Shown piece by piece: positions 1-10,179 of a stretch of 64,000 bases of DNA. Below the pieces are notes generated by a model. It searched no databases. It was not told the origin of the DNA and saw only the letters and a list, made by a program, of their open reading frames with translations. Positions within the stretch are counted from its first letter, which is position 1. Each line of letters begins with the position of its first letter. A program made the position numbers and the translations under genes. Location: the NCBI RefSeq assembly GCF_048569485.1, contig NW_027445210.1, forward strand, positions 1-64,000. The letters are read 5' to 3'. This DNA is from Anomaloglossus baeobatrachus (Eukaryota; Chordata; Amphibia; Anura; Aromobatidae).

Positions 1-25
1 AGCTGCGCAGAAGAAGTTGTTCTTT

Positions 26-40
26 GGGTGGGAGGGTGGG
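26..40 (+). other. G-quadruplex motif, four GGG runs with 1-nt loops (unit 1)
   Basis: Four G triplets are separated by single bases T, A and T, the most compact and usually most stable parallel-quadruplex arrangement. The same motif lies 498 bp upstream of every U2 start. In the unit 3 copy (3182-3196) the third triplet is GGA because of the base at 3192. Whether it folds or has any function here is not shown by sequence. Confidence 0.75.
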
Positions 41-284
41 CTAGTGGAAGGAGGGGGCAATCTCTTTTTTTCCCGGGTGGTAGGGGGATGACAGGAGAAG
101 GGAAGCGGGTGGTGAGAAAGGTACAGAGGGCAGGGTTTGGGGGCTGGGAAGGAAAGGGAAAAGATTAGGGTTTGGGGATGATGAAAGGGCTTTCTACGGG
201 TAAGGATGGCAAAGGGTGGCAGTGACGGAAAGTCAGGCAACCTGTCCTGTCCGTCTTTTTGTATCGTGAATTGGAAAGACTGCA

Positions 285-346
285 AGGGGGAGGGGAGTTG
301 CTTGCGCCCTAAAGGAGGAGTTATTCAGATTCATTGCAGTGGGCGG
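285..346 (+). promoter_or_regulatory. Candidate distal enhancer region of U2 promoter (GC box)
   Basis: Vertebrate-type snRNA genes carry a distal sequence element near -250 to -180. In that interval there is a G/A-rich Sp1/KLF-like box (285-296) and a canonical GGGCGG (341-346, -183 to -178). I found no octamer (ATGCAAAT) and no convincing ZNF143/STAF site, so only Sp1-type input is supported and the rest is open. The block recurs in every unit; unit 8 has one T-to-C change within it at 11356 (-214). Confidence 0.4.
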
Positions 347-446
347 CGGCTGCAAAACGCACCATTCTTCTTGTTTTGGCTCTGCAAAGCAGCCTTTTCA
401 AGGGTTGGCTTGGGTGACAAAATGTCTTGTGTAGGCGTGGGTTTGT

Positions 447-466
447 CTCCCTCTCGCTCTCTCTCC
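447..466 (+). repeat. Short CT-rich tract abutting the PSE (unit 1)
   Basis: An imperfect CT run about 20 bp long sits immediately upstream of, and partly overlaps, the PSE-like element. It looks invariant in length in every unit I compared. A much longer (CT)n microsatellite is known in the primate RNU2 unit, but on the other side of the gene; any shared role is only a suggestion. Confidence 0.6.
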
Positions 467-476
467 CTAAGATGTG
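462..476 (+). promoter_or_regulatory. PSE-like proximal sequence element of U2 (unit 1)
   Basis: The 15-bp stretch TCTCCCTAAGATGTG lies at -62 to -48, where the SNAPc-binding proximal sequence element of animal U1/U2 genes sits. It resembles the start of the vertebrate consensus (TCACCNTNAC) at about 8 of 10 positions. The assignment rests on position and partial similarity. No TATA box accompanies it, consistent with Pol II rather than Pol III transcription. Confidence 0.5.
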
Positions 477-523
477 TCCGGCATAGGCCAGGGTGCCACT
501 CGAGGCCCAAACCAATTCTGGTT

Positions 524-711
524 ATCGCTTCTCGGCCTTTTGGCTAAGATCAAGTGTAGTATCTGTTCTTATCAGTTTAATATCTGATACGTCCCCTATC
601 TGGGGACCATATATTAAATGGATTTTTAGAACAGGGAGATGGAAAAAGAGCTTGCTCTGTCCACTCCACGCATTGACCTGGTATTGCAGTACCTCCAGGA
701 ACGGTGCACCC
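524..711 (+). ncRNA. RNU2: U2 snRNA, unit 1 (intact)
   Basis: U2 is the spliceosomal snRNA that pairs with the intron branchpoint and with U6. The first 68 nt match the animal consensus as I remember it. Landmarks are stem I (nt 1-28), GUAGUA branchpoint recognition at 556-561 (nt 33-38), stem IIa (nt 47-52 with 61-66), stem IIb with four-base CCCC/GGGG pairing, an Sm-type site AUUUUUA at 622-628, stem III, and stem-loop IV at 677-699, which binds U2-B''/U2-A'. The gene ends at GGUGCACC plus one or two C; mature length is taken as 188 nt, with a one-base uncertainty. A 3' box follows 13 nt downstream. Stems IIb and III differ from human by paired substitutions, which argues for a functional gene. 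It is transcribed by Pol II from the PSE-like element at 462-476. Confidence 0.98.
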
Positions 712-723
712 CTTCTTAACCCA

Positions 724-738
724 GTTTCCAAAAGCAGA
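724..738 (+). terminator. snRNA 3' box (unit 1)
   Basis: The sequence reads GTTT, CC, then AAAAGCAGA. It fits the snRNA 3'-end formation signal GTTT-N(0-3)-AAAR-NN-AGA at every fixed position and starts 13 nt after the U2 3' end, within the usual 9-19 nt. It directs Integrator-dependent 3' processing of Pol II snRNA transcripts. The same box is present 200 nt after every intact U2 start and downstream of the three interrupted genes. Confidence 0.9.
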
Positions 739-1166
739 ACTCAATTCACCTGATTCATATTAGCCCGATTTAATGAATTGGAAGAAAGCATACGTCTTCA
801 TATGCACCTCAATTTGGCCCATTCACTTTTCACACTTCCTCCTTTTGTTTTTTATCTTTCACACTTTTGACTTTCTTTATTCATCCAAATAGCAAACTCA
901 TCACCACTCAACCTGACCAACTCGGCTATGTCCCCGTGCTGCAGTTCTCTGTCTTATCTAGATCATTTGCAATTGAATGGAATAGATCCCTTTTGGACAA
1001 AGTGGATTCACCTGCTGCTGCAGTGACCACAGGTGTGATAACATCTAGAATTGGCATCTGGTGCGATCTCTCCGCTTCCACTCCAAAGAAAGTTACCTGT
1101 TTATTCCTATCATGCATTGGTTTTTGGGGTTTTCTTTGAGTAATGATGATCTCTTTAGTAGTCTGT

Positions 1167-1185
1167 TGGCGCCCTCTCCTGGAGG
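1167..1185 (+). promoter_or_regulatory. CTCF-like motif in spacer (unit 1)
   Basis: The stretch TGGCGCCCTCTCCTGGAGG resembles the reverse complement of the vertebrate CTCF core, matching 12 of 16 positions by hand alignment. It recurs 643 bp after each intact U2 start. This is a motif-level suggestion only; it assumes a vertebrate host. Confidence 0.25.
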
Positions 1186-1233
1186 AATAGTTTGCTTGCT
1201 CTTGGACATTCTAAAAGAGAGGTCATGATAGAC

Positions 1234-1253
1234 ATTGAGCTTCTGAGCTCAAT
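1234..1253. repeat. Perfect 8-bp inverted repeat with 4-nt loop in spacer (unit 1)
   Basis: ATTGAGCT and AGCTCAAT flank the loop TCTG. The repeat recurs 710 bp after every intact U2 start. It is too far from the gene to act in U2 3' processing, and I see no T-run after it, so I assign no function. Confidence 0.6.
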
Positions 1254-2101
1254 TGGGGACAGTCATGGGTGATGAATGTTTGCAACCTACTGCGAAGCCT
1301 CATACCGCAATATAAGGAACGTCAAATACTAAGAAAGGGCGGCCTATGAAAGAATTACTACTTTCAATAAGTACACTTAAACGGCTAATTGGGAATAGAA
1401 AAACTGTAAAAAGCCCTCTGAGAAAGCCCCCCTCTAACCTTTGATAGTAAGCTTTTCTGTAGTCTGCCTGTTGATGTATTTTCCGTTTGAACTGTGCACA
1501 ACATGAAGAGACGGAACACTGGCGGCTTGTCACAATGCCCCCCGATGACATCACAATAGCGCTGCTGCCTAGAAAACAAGCTGCGCAGAAGAAGTTGTTC
1601 TTTGGGTGGGAGGGTGGGCTAGTGGAAGGAGGGGGCAATCTCTTTTTTTCCCGGGTGGTAGGGGGATGACAGGAGAAGGGAAGCGGGTGGTGAGAAAGGT
1701 ACAGAGGGCAGGGTTTGGGGGCTGGGAAGGAAAGGGAAAAGATTAGGGTTTGGGGATGATGAAAGGGCTTTCTACGGGTAAGGATGGCAAAGGGTGGCAG
1801 TGACGGAAAGTCAGGCAACCTGTCCTGTCCGTCTTTTTGTATCGTGAATTGGAAAGACTGCAAGGGGGAGGGGAGTTGCTTGCGCCCTAAAGGAGGAGTT
1901 ATTCAGATTCATTGCAGTGGGCGGCGGCTGCAAAACGCACCATTCTTCTTGTTTTGGCTCTGCAAAGCAGCCTTTTCAAGGGTTGGCTTGGGTGACAAAA
2001 TGTCTTGTGTAGGCGTGGGTTTGTCTCCCTCTCGCTCTCTCTCCCTAAGATGTGTCCGGCATAGGCCAGGGTGCCACTCGAGGCCCAAACCAATTCTGGT
2101 T

Positions 2102-2289
2102 ATCGCTTCTCGGCCTTTTGGCTAAGATCAAGTGTAGTATCTGTTCTTATCAGTTTAATATCTGATACGTCCCCTATCTGGGGACCATATATTAAATGGA
2201 TTTTTAGAACAGGGAGATGGAAAAAGAGCTTGCTCTGTCCACTCCACGCATTGACCTGGTATTGCAGTACCTCCAGGAACGGTGCACCC
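2102..2289 (+). ncRNA. RNU2: U2 snRNA, unit 2 (intact)
   Basis: No difference from unit 1 seen by eye. PSE-like element 2040-2054, 3' box 2302-2316. Confidence 0.97.
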
Positions 2290-3679
2290 CTTCTTAACCC
2301 AGTTTCCAAAAGCAGAACTCAATTCACCTGATTCATATTAGCCCGATTTAATGAATTGGAAGAAAGCATACGTCTTCATATGCACCTCAATTTGGCCCAT
2401 TCACTTTTCACACTTCCTCCTTTTGTTTTTTATCTTTCACACTTTTGACTTTCTTTATTCATCCAAATAGCAAACTCATCACCACTCAACCTGACCAACT
2501 CGGCTATGTCCCCGTGCTGCAGTTCTCTGTCTTATCTAGATCATTTGCAATTGAATGGAATAGATCCCTTTTGGACAAAGTGGATTCACCTGCTGCTGCA
2601 GTGACCACAGGTGTGATAACATCTAGAATTGGCATCTGGTGCGATCTCTCCGCTTCCACTCCAAAGAAAGTTACCTGTTTATTCCTATCATGCATTGGTT
2701 TTTGGGGTTTTCTTTGAGTAATGATGATCTCTTTAGTAGTCTGTTGGCGCCCTCTCCTGGAGGAATAGTTTGCTTGCTCTTGGACATTCTAAAAGAGAGG
2801 TCATGATAGACATTGAGCTTCTGAGCTCAATTGGGGACAGTCATGGGTGATGAATGTTTGCAACCTACTGCGAAGCCTCATACCGCAATATAAGGAACGT
2901 CAAATACTAAGAAAGGGCGGCCTATGAAAGAATTACTACTTTCAATAAGTACACTTAAACGGCTAATTGGGAATAGAAAAACTGTAAAAAGCCCTCTGAG
3001 AAAGCCCCCCTCTAACCTTTGATAGTAAGCTTTTCTGTAGTCTGCCTGTTGATGTATTTTCCGTTTGAACTGTGCACAACATGAAGAGACGGAACACTGG
3101 CGGCTTGTCACAATGCCCCCCGATGACATCACAATAGCGCTGCTGCCTAGAAAACAAGCTGCGCAGAAGAAGTTGTTCTTTGGGTGGGAGGATGGGCTAG
3201 TGGAAGGAGGGGGCAATCTCTTTTTTTCCCGGGTGGTAGGGGGATGACAGGAGAAGGGAAGCGGGTGGTGAGAAAGGTACAGAGGGCAGGGTTTGGGGGC
3301 TGGGAAGGAAAGGGAAAAGATTAGGGTTTGGGGATGATGAAAGGGCTTTCTACGGGTAAGGATGGCAAAGGGTGGCAGTGACGGAAAGTCAGGCAACCTG
3401 TCCTGTCCGTCTTTTTGTATCGTGAATTGGAAAGACTGCAAGGGGGAGGGGAGTTGCTTGCGCCCTAAAGGAGGAGTTATTCAGATTCATTGCAGTGGGC
3501 GGCGGCTGCAAAACGCACCATTCTTCTTGTTTTGGCTCTGCAAAGCAGCCTTTTCAAGGGTTGGCTTGGGTGACAAAATGTCTTGTGTAGGCGTGGGTTT
3601 GTCTCCCTCTCGCTCTCTCTCCCTAAGATGTGTCCGGCATAGGCCAGGGTGCCACTCGAGGCCCAAACCAATTCTGGTT

Positions 3680-3867
3680 ATCGCTTCTCGGCCTTTTGGC
3701 TAAGATCAAGTGTAGTATCTGTTCTTATCAGTTTAATATCTGATACGTCCCCTATCTGGGGACCATATATTAAATGGATTTTTAGAACAGGGAGATGGAA
3801 AAAGAGCTTGCTCTGTCCACTCCACGCATTGACCTGGTATTGCAGTACCTCCAGGAACGGTGCACCC
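3680..3867 (+). ncRNA. RNU2: U2 snRNA, unit 3 (intact)
   Basis: Gene identical to unit 1 by eye. PSE-like element 3618-3632, 3' box 3880-3894. Its upstream spacer has the only altered quadruplex motif found in the array: G to A at 3192 breaks the third G triplet. Confidence 0.97.
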
Positions 3868-5257
3868 CTTCTTAACCCAGTTTCCAAAAGCAGAACTCAA
3901 TTCACCTGATTCATATTAGCCCGATTTAATGAATTGGAAGAAAGCATACGTCTTCATATGCACCTCAATTTGGCCCATTCACTTTTCACACTTCCTCCTT
4001 TTGTTTTTTATCTTTCACACTTTTGACTTTCTTTATTCATCCAAATAGCAAACTCATCACCACTCAACCTGACCAACTCGGCTATGTCCCCGTGCTGCAG
4101 TTCTCTGTCTTATCTAGATCATTTGCAATTGAATGGAATAGATCCCTTTTGGACAAAGTGGATTCACCTGCTGCTGCAGTGACCACAGGTGTGATAACAT
4201 CTAGAATTGGCATCTGGTGCGATCTCTCCGCTTCCACTCCAAAGAAAGTTACCTGTTTATTCCTATCATGCATTGGTTTTTGGGGTTTTCTTTGAGTAAT
4301 GATGATCTCTTTAGTAGTCTGTTGGCGCCCTCTCCTGGAGGAATAGTTTGCTTGCTCTTGGACATTCTAAAAGAGAGGTCATGATAGACATTGAGCTTCT
4401 GAGCTCAATTGGGGACAGTCATGGGTGATGAATGTTTGCAACCTACTGCGAAGCCTCATACCGCAATATAAGGAACGTCAAATACTAAGAAAGGGCGGCC
4501 TATGAAAGAATTACTACTTTCAATAAGTACACTTAAACGGCTAATTGGGAATAGAAAAACTGTAAAAAGCCCTCTGAGAAAGCCCCCCTCTAACCTTTGA
4601 TAGTAAGCTTTTCTGTAGTCTGCCTGTTGATGTATTTTCCGTTTGAACTGTGCACAACATGAAGAGACGGAACACTGGCGGCTTGTCACAATGCCCCCCG
4701 ATGACATCACAATAGCGCTGCTGCCTAGAAAACAAGCTGCGCAGAAGAAGTTGTTCTTTGGGTGGGAGGGTGGGCTAGTGGAAGGAGGGGGCAATCTCTT
4801 TTTTTCCCGGGTGGTAGGGGGATGACAGGAGAAGGGAAGCGGGTGGTGAGAAAGGTACAGAGGGCAGGGTTTGGGGGCTGGGAAGGAAAGGGAAAAGATT
4901 AGGGTTTGGGGATGATGAAAGGGCTTTCTACGGGTAAGGATGGCAAAGGGTGGCAGTGACGGAAAGTCAGGCAACCTGTCCTGTCCGTCTTTTTGTATCG
5001 TGAATTGGAAAGACTGCAAGGGGGAGGGGAGTTGCTTGCGCCCTAAAGGAGGAGTTATTCAGATTCATTGCAGTGGGCGGCGGCTGCAAAACGCACCATT
5101 CTTCTTGTTTTGGCTCTGCAAAGCAGCCTTTTCAAGGGTTGGCTTGGGTGACAAAATGTCTTGTGTAGGCGTGGGTTTGTCTCCCTCTCGCTCTCTCTCC
5201 CTAAGATGTGTCCGGCATAGGCCAGGGTGCCACTCGAGGCCCAAACCAATTCTGGTT

Positions 5258-5445
5258 ATCGCTTCTCGGCCTTTTGGCTAAGATCAAGTGTAGTATCTGT
5301 TCTTATCAGTTTAATATCTGATACGTCCCCTATCTGGGGACCATATATTAAATGGATTTTTAGAACAGGGAGATGGAAAAAGAGCTTGCTCTGTCCACTC
5401 CACGCATTGACCTGGTATTGCAGTACCTCCAGGAACGGTGCACCC
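5258..5445 (+). ncRNA. RNU2: U2 snRNA, unit 4 (intact)
   Basis: No difference from unit 1 seen by eye. PSE-like element 5196-5210, 3' box 5458-5472. Confidence 0.97.
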
Positions 5446-6835
5446 CTTCTTAACCCAGTTTCCAAAAGCAGAACTCAATTCACCTGATTCATATTAGCCC
5501 GATTTAATGAATTGGAAGAAAGCATACGTCTTCATATGCACCTCAATTTGGCCCATTCACTTTTCACACTTCCTCCTTTTGTTTTTTATCTTTCACACTT
5601 TTGACTTTCTTTATTCATCCAAATAGCAAACTCATCACCACTCAACCTGACCAACTCGGCTATGTCCCCGTGCTGCAGTTCTCTGTCTTATCTAGATCAT
5701 TTGCAATTGAATGGAATAGATCCCTTTTGGACAAAGTGGATTCACCTGCTGCTGCAGTGACCACAGGTGTGATAACATCTAGAATTGGCATCTGGTGCGA
5801 TCTCTCCGCTTCCACTCCAAAGAAAGTTACCTGTTTATTCCTATCATGCATTGGTTTTTGGGGTTTTCTTTGAGTAATGATGATCTCTTTAGTAGTCTGT
5901 TGGCGCCCTCTCCTGGAGGAATAGTTTGCTTGCTCTTGGACATTCTAAAAGAGAGGTCATGATAGACATTGAGCTTCTGAGCTCAATTGGGGACAGTCAT
6001 GGGTGATGAATGTTTGCAACCTACTGCGAAGCCTCATACCGCAATATAAGGAACGTCAAATACTAAGAAAGGGCGGCCTATGAAAGAATTACTACTTTCA
6101 ATAAGTACACTTAAACGGCTAATTGGGAATAGAAAAACTGTAAAAAGCCCTCTGAGAAAGCCCCCCTCTAACCTTTGATAGTAAGCTTTTCTGTAGTCTG
6201 CCTGTTGATGTATTTTCCGTTTGAACTGTGCACAACATGAAGAGACGGAACACTGGCGGCTTGTCACAATGCCCCCCGATGACATCACAATAGCGCTGCT
6301 GCCTAGAAAACAAGCTGCGCAGAAGAAGTTGTTCTTTGGGTGGGAGGGTGGGCTAGTGGAAGGAGGGGGCAATCTCTTTTTTTCCCGGGTGGTAGGGGGA
6401 TGACAGGAGAAGGGAAGCGGGTGGTGAGAAAGGTACAGAGGGCAGGGTTTGGGGGCTGGGAAGGAAAGGGAAAAGATTAGGGTTTGGGGATGATGAAAGG
6501 GCTTTCTACGGGTAAGGATGGCAAAGGGTGGCAGTGACGGAAAGTCAGGCAACCTGTCCTGTCCGTCTTTTTGTATCGTGAATTGGAAAGACTGCAAGGG
6601 GGAGGGGAGTTGCTTGCGCCCTAAAGGAGGAGTTATTCAGATTCATTGCAGTGGGCGGCGGCTGCAAAACGCACCATTCTTCTTGTTTTGGCTCTGCAAA
6701 GCAGCCTTTTCAAGGGTTGGCTTGGGTGACAAAATGTCTTGTGTAGGCGTGGGTTTGTCTCCCTCTCGCTCTCTCTCCCTAAGATGTGTCCGGCATAGGC
6801 CAGGGTGCCACTCGAGGCCCAAACCAATTCTGGTT

Positions 6836-7023
6836 ATCGCTTCTCGGCCTTTTGGCTAAGATCAAGTGTAGTATCTGTTCTTATCAGTTTAATATCTGAT
6901 ACGTCCCCTATCTGGGGACCATATATTAAATGGATTTTTAGAACAGGGAGATGGAAAAAGAGCTTGCTCTGTCCACTCCACGCATTGACCTGGTATTGCA
7001 GTACCTCCAGGAACGGTGCACCC
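6836..7023 (+). ncRNA. RNU2: U2 snRNA, unit 5 (intact)
   Basis: No difference from unit 1 seen by eye. PSE-like element 6774-6788, 3' box 7036-7050. Confidence 0.97.
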
Positions 7024-8413
7024 CTTCTTAACCCAGTTTCCAAAAGCAGAACTCAATTCACCTGATTCATATTAGCCCGATTTAATGAATTGGAAGAAAG
7101 CATACGTCTTCATATGCACCTCAATTTGGCCCATTCACTTTTCACACTTCCTCCTTTTGTTTTTTATCTTTCACACTTTTGACTTTCTTTATTCATCCAA
7201 ATAGCAAACTCATCACCACTCAACCTGACCAACTCGGCTATGTCCCCGTGCTGCAGTTCTCTGTCTTATCTAGATCATTTGCAATTGAATGGAATAGATC
7301 CCTTTTGGACAAAGTGGATTCACCTGCTGCTGCAGTGACCACAGGTGTGATAACATCTAGAATTGGCATCTGGTGCGATCTCTCCGCTTCCACTCCAAAG
7401 AAAGTTACCTGTTTATTCCTATCATGCATTGGTTTTTGGGGTTTTCTTTGAGTAATGATGATCTCTTTAGTAGTCTGTTGGCGCCCTCTCCTGGAGGAAT
7501 AGTTTGCTTGCTCTTGGACATTCTAAAAGAGAGGTCATGATAGACATTGAGCTTCTGAGCTCAATTGGGGACAGTCATGGGTGATGAATGTTTGCAACCT
7601 ACTGCGAAGCCTCATACCGCAATATAAGGAACGTCAAATACTAAGAAAGGGCGGCCTATGAAAGAATTACTACTTTCAATAAGTACACTTAAACGGCTAA
7701 TTGGGAATAGAAAAACTGTAAAAAGCCCTCTGAGAAAGCCCCCCTCTAACCTTTGATAGTAAGCTTTTCTGTAGTCTGCCTGTTGATGTATTTTCCGTTT
7801 GAACTGTGCACAACATGAAGAGACGGAACACTGGCGGCTTGTCACAATGCCCCCCGATGACATCACAATAGCGCTGCTGCCTAGAAAACAAGCTGCGCAG
7901 AAGAAGTTGTTCTTTGGGTGGGAGGGTGGGCTAGTGGAAGGAGGGGGCAATCTCTTTTTTTCCCGGGTGGTAGGGGGATGACAGGAGAAGGGAAGCGGGT
8001 GGTGAGAAAGGTACAGAGGGCAGGGTTTGGGGGCTGGGAAGGAAAGGGAAAAGATTAGGGTTTGGGGATGATGAAAGGGCTTTCTACGGGTAAGGATGGC
8101 AAAGGGTGGCAGTGACGGAAAGTCAGGCAACCTGTCCTGTCCGTCTTTTTGTATCGTGAATTGGAAAGACTGCAAGGGGGAGGGGAGTTGCTTGCGCCCT
8201 AAAGGAGGAGTTATTCAGATTCATTGCAGTGGGCGGCGGCTGCAAAACGCACCATTCTTCTTGTTTTGGCTCTGCAAAGCAGCCTTTTCAAGGGTTGGCT
8301 TGGGTGACAAAATGTCTTGTGTAGGCGTGGGTTTGTCTCCCTCTCGCTCTCTCTCCCTAAGATGTGTCCGGCATAGGCCAGGGTGCCACTCGAGGCCCAA
8401 ACCAATTCTGGTT

Positions 8414-8601
8414 ATCGCTTCTCGGCCTTTTGGCTAAGATCAAGTGTAGTATCTGTTCTTATCAGTTTAATATCTGATACGTCCCCTATCTGGGGACCAT
8501 ATATTAAATGGATTTTTAGAACAGGGAGATGGAAAAAGAGCTTGCTCTGTCCACTCCACGCATTGACCTGGTATTGCAGTACCTCCAGGAACGGTGCACC
8601 C
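8414..8601 (+). ncRNA. RNU2: U2 snRNA, unit 6 (intact)
   Basis: No difference from unit 1 seen by eye. PSE-like element 8352-8366, 3' box 8614-8628. Confidence 0.97.
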
Positions 8602-9991
8602 CTTCTTAACCCAGTTTCCAAAAGCAGAACTCAATTCACCTGATTCATATTAGCCCGATTTAATGAATTGGAAGAAAGCATACGTCTTCATATGCACCTC
8701 AATTTGGCCCATTCACTTTTCACACTTCCTCCTTTTGTTTTTTATCTTTCACACTTTTGACTTTCTTTATTCATCCAAATAGCAAACTCATCACCACTCA
8801 ACCTGACCAACTCGGCTATGTCCCCGTGCTGCAGTTCTCTGTCTTATCTAGATCATTTGCAATTGAATGGAATAGATCCCTTTTGGACAAAGTGGATTCA
8901 CCTGCTGCTGCAGTGACCACAGGTGTGATAACATCTAGAATTGGCATCTGGTGCGATCTCTCCGCTTCCACTCCAAAGAAAGTTACCTGTTTATTCCTAT
9001 CATGCATTGGTTTTTGGGGTTTTCTTTGAGTAATGATGATCTCTTTAGTAGTCTGTTGGCGCCCTCTCCTGGAGGAATAGTTTGCTTGCTCTTGGACATT
9101 CTAAAAGAGAGGTCATGATAGACATTGAGCTTCTGAGCTCAATTGGGGACAGTCATGGGTGATGAATGTTTGCAACCTACTGCGAAGCCTCATACCGCAA
9201 TATAAGGAACGTCAAATACTAAGAAAGGGCGGCCTATGAAAGAATTACTACTTTCAATAAGTACACTTAAACGGCTAATTGGGAATAGAAAAACTGTAAA
9301 AAGCCCTCTGAGAAAGCCCCCCTCTAACCTTTGATAGTAAGCTTTTCTGTAGTCTGCCTGTTGATGTATTTTCCGTTTGAACTGTGCACAACATGAAGAG
9401 ACGGAACACTGGCGGCTTGTCACAATGCCCCCCGATGACATCACAATAGCGCTGCTGCCTAGAAAACAAGCTGCGCAGAAGAAGTTGTTCTTTGGGTGGG
9501 AGGGTGGGCTAGTGGAAGGAGGGGGCAATCTCTTTTTTTCCCGGGTGGTAGGGGGATGACAGGAGAAGGGAAGCGGGTGGTGAGAAAGGTACAGAGGGCA
9601 GGGTTTGGGGGCTGGGAAGGAAAGGGAAAAGATTAGGGTTTGGGGATGATGAAAGGGCTTTCTACGGGTAAGGATGGCAAAGGGTGGCAGTGACGGAAAG
9701 TCAGGCAACCTGTCCTGTCCGTCTTTTTGTATCGTGAATTGGAAAGACTGCAAGGGGGAGGGGAGTTGCTTGCGCCCTAAAGGAGGAGTTATTCAGATTC
9801 ATTGCAGTGGGCGGCGGCTGCAAAACGCACCATTCTTCTTGTTTTGGCTCTGCAAAGCAGCCTTTTCAAGGGTTGGCTTGGGTGACAAAATGTCTTGTGT
9901 AGGCGTGGGTTTGTCTCCCTCTCGCTCTCTCTCCCTAAGATGTGTCCGGCATAGGCCAGGGTGCCACTCGAGGCCCAAACCAATTCTGGTT

Positions 9992-10179
9992 ATCGCTTCT
10001 CGGCCTTTTGGCTAAGATCAAGTGTAGTATCTGTTCTTATCAGTTTAATATCTGATACGTCCCCTATCTGGGGACCATATATTAAATGGATTTTTAGAAC
10101 AGGGAGATGGAAAAAGAGCTTGCTCTGTCCACTCCACGCATTGACCTGGTATTGCAGTACCTCCAGGAACGGTGCACCC
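9992..10179 (+). ncRNA. RNU2: U2 snRNA, unit 7 (intact)
   Basis: No difference from unit 1 seen by eye. PSE-like element 9930-9944, 3' box 10192-10206. Confidence 0.97.

Larger units (their letters stand above)
1..523. other. Upstream spacer of unit 1 (non-coding, contains U2 promoter)
   Basis: This is the distal part of the spacer plus the promoter of the first U2 gene. Bases 26-180 are strongly G-rich on the + strand (many GGG runs), with a tight quadruplex motif at 26-40. A G/A-rich box lies at 285-296, a GC box at 341-346, a CT tract at 447-466 and the PSE-like element at 462-476. A 113-codon open frame at 206-547 runs into U2 and I do not regard it as a gene. I see no TATA box near -30, as expected for a Pol II snRNA gene. 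Confidence 0.8.
739..2101. other. Non-coding spacer between U2 units 1 and 2 (model for all spacers)
   Basis: This is 1.36 kb without a recognisable gene. In order it holds: a pyrimidine-rich tract at about 820-880 containing TTTCACACTT twice; a CTCF-like motif at 1167-1185; an 8-bp inverted repeat with 4-nt loop at 1234-1253; AT-rich unique sequence to about 1600; then the G-rich strand (1604-1758) and the next promoter. A minus-strand frame of 187 codons (1300-1863) gives a Pro/Ser-rich product, mostly from the G-rich strand read backwards, with no family resemblance. The same spacer recurs after every unit, so other gene-free stretches of the window contain the same items at the same offsets. 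Confidence 0.85.

Noticed and set aside
164-180. Telomere-like TTAGGG word in the G-rich spacer
   Set aside because: A single occurrence per unit inside general G-rich sequence; no tandem TTAGGG run.
206-547. 113-codon plus-strand open frame running through the promoter into U2
   Set aside because: It ends inside the U2 RNA and spans the PSE-like element; no family resemblance. Treated as chance.
493-753. 86- and 69-codon frames on both strands across U2
   Set aside because: They translate the U2 RNA gene and its 3' box; the constraint is on RNA structure, not protein.
965-972. Octamer-like ATTTGCAA
   Set aside because: It lies about 250 bp downstream of U2 and over 1.1 kb upstream of the next gene, with one mismatch to the octamer; wrong place for a distal element.
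867-1139. 90-codon plus-strand and 63-codon minus-strand frames in the spacer
   Set aside because: Short, overlapping on opposite strands, no motif or initiation context, and no independent conservation to judge by.
1300-1863. 187-codon minus-strand open frame repeated in every unit, 196 codons in one
   Set aside because: Pro/Ser-rich translation of the antisense of a G-rich spacer, no recognisable domain; its presence in all units follows from array homogenisation, and it overlaps the U2 upstream region.
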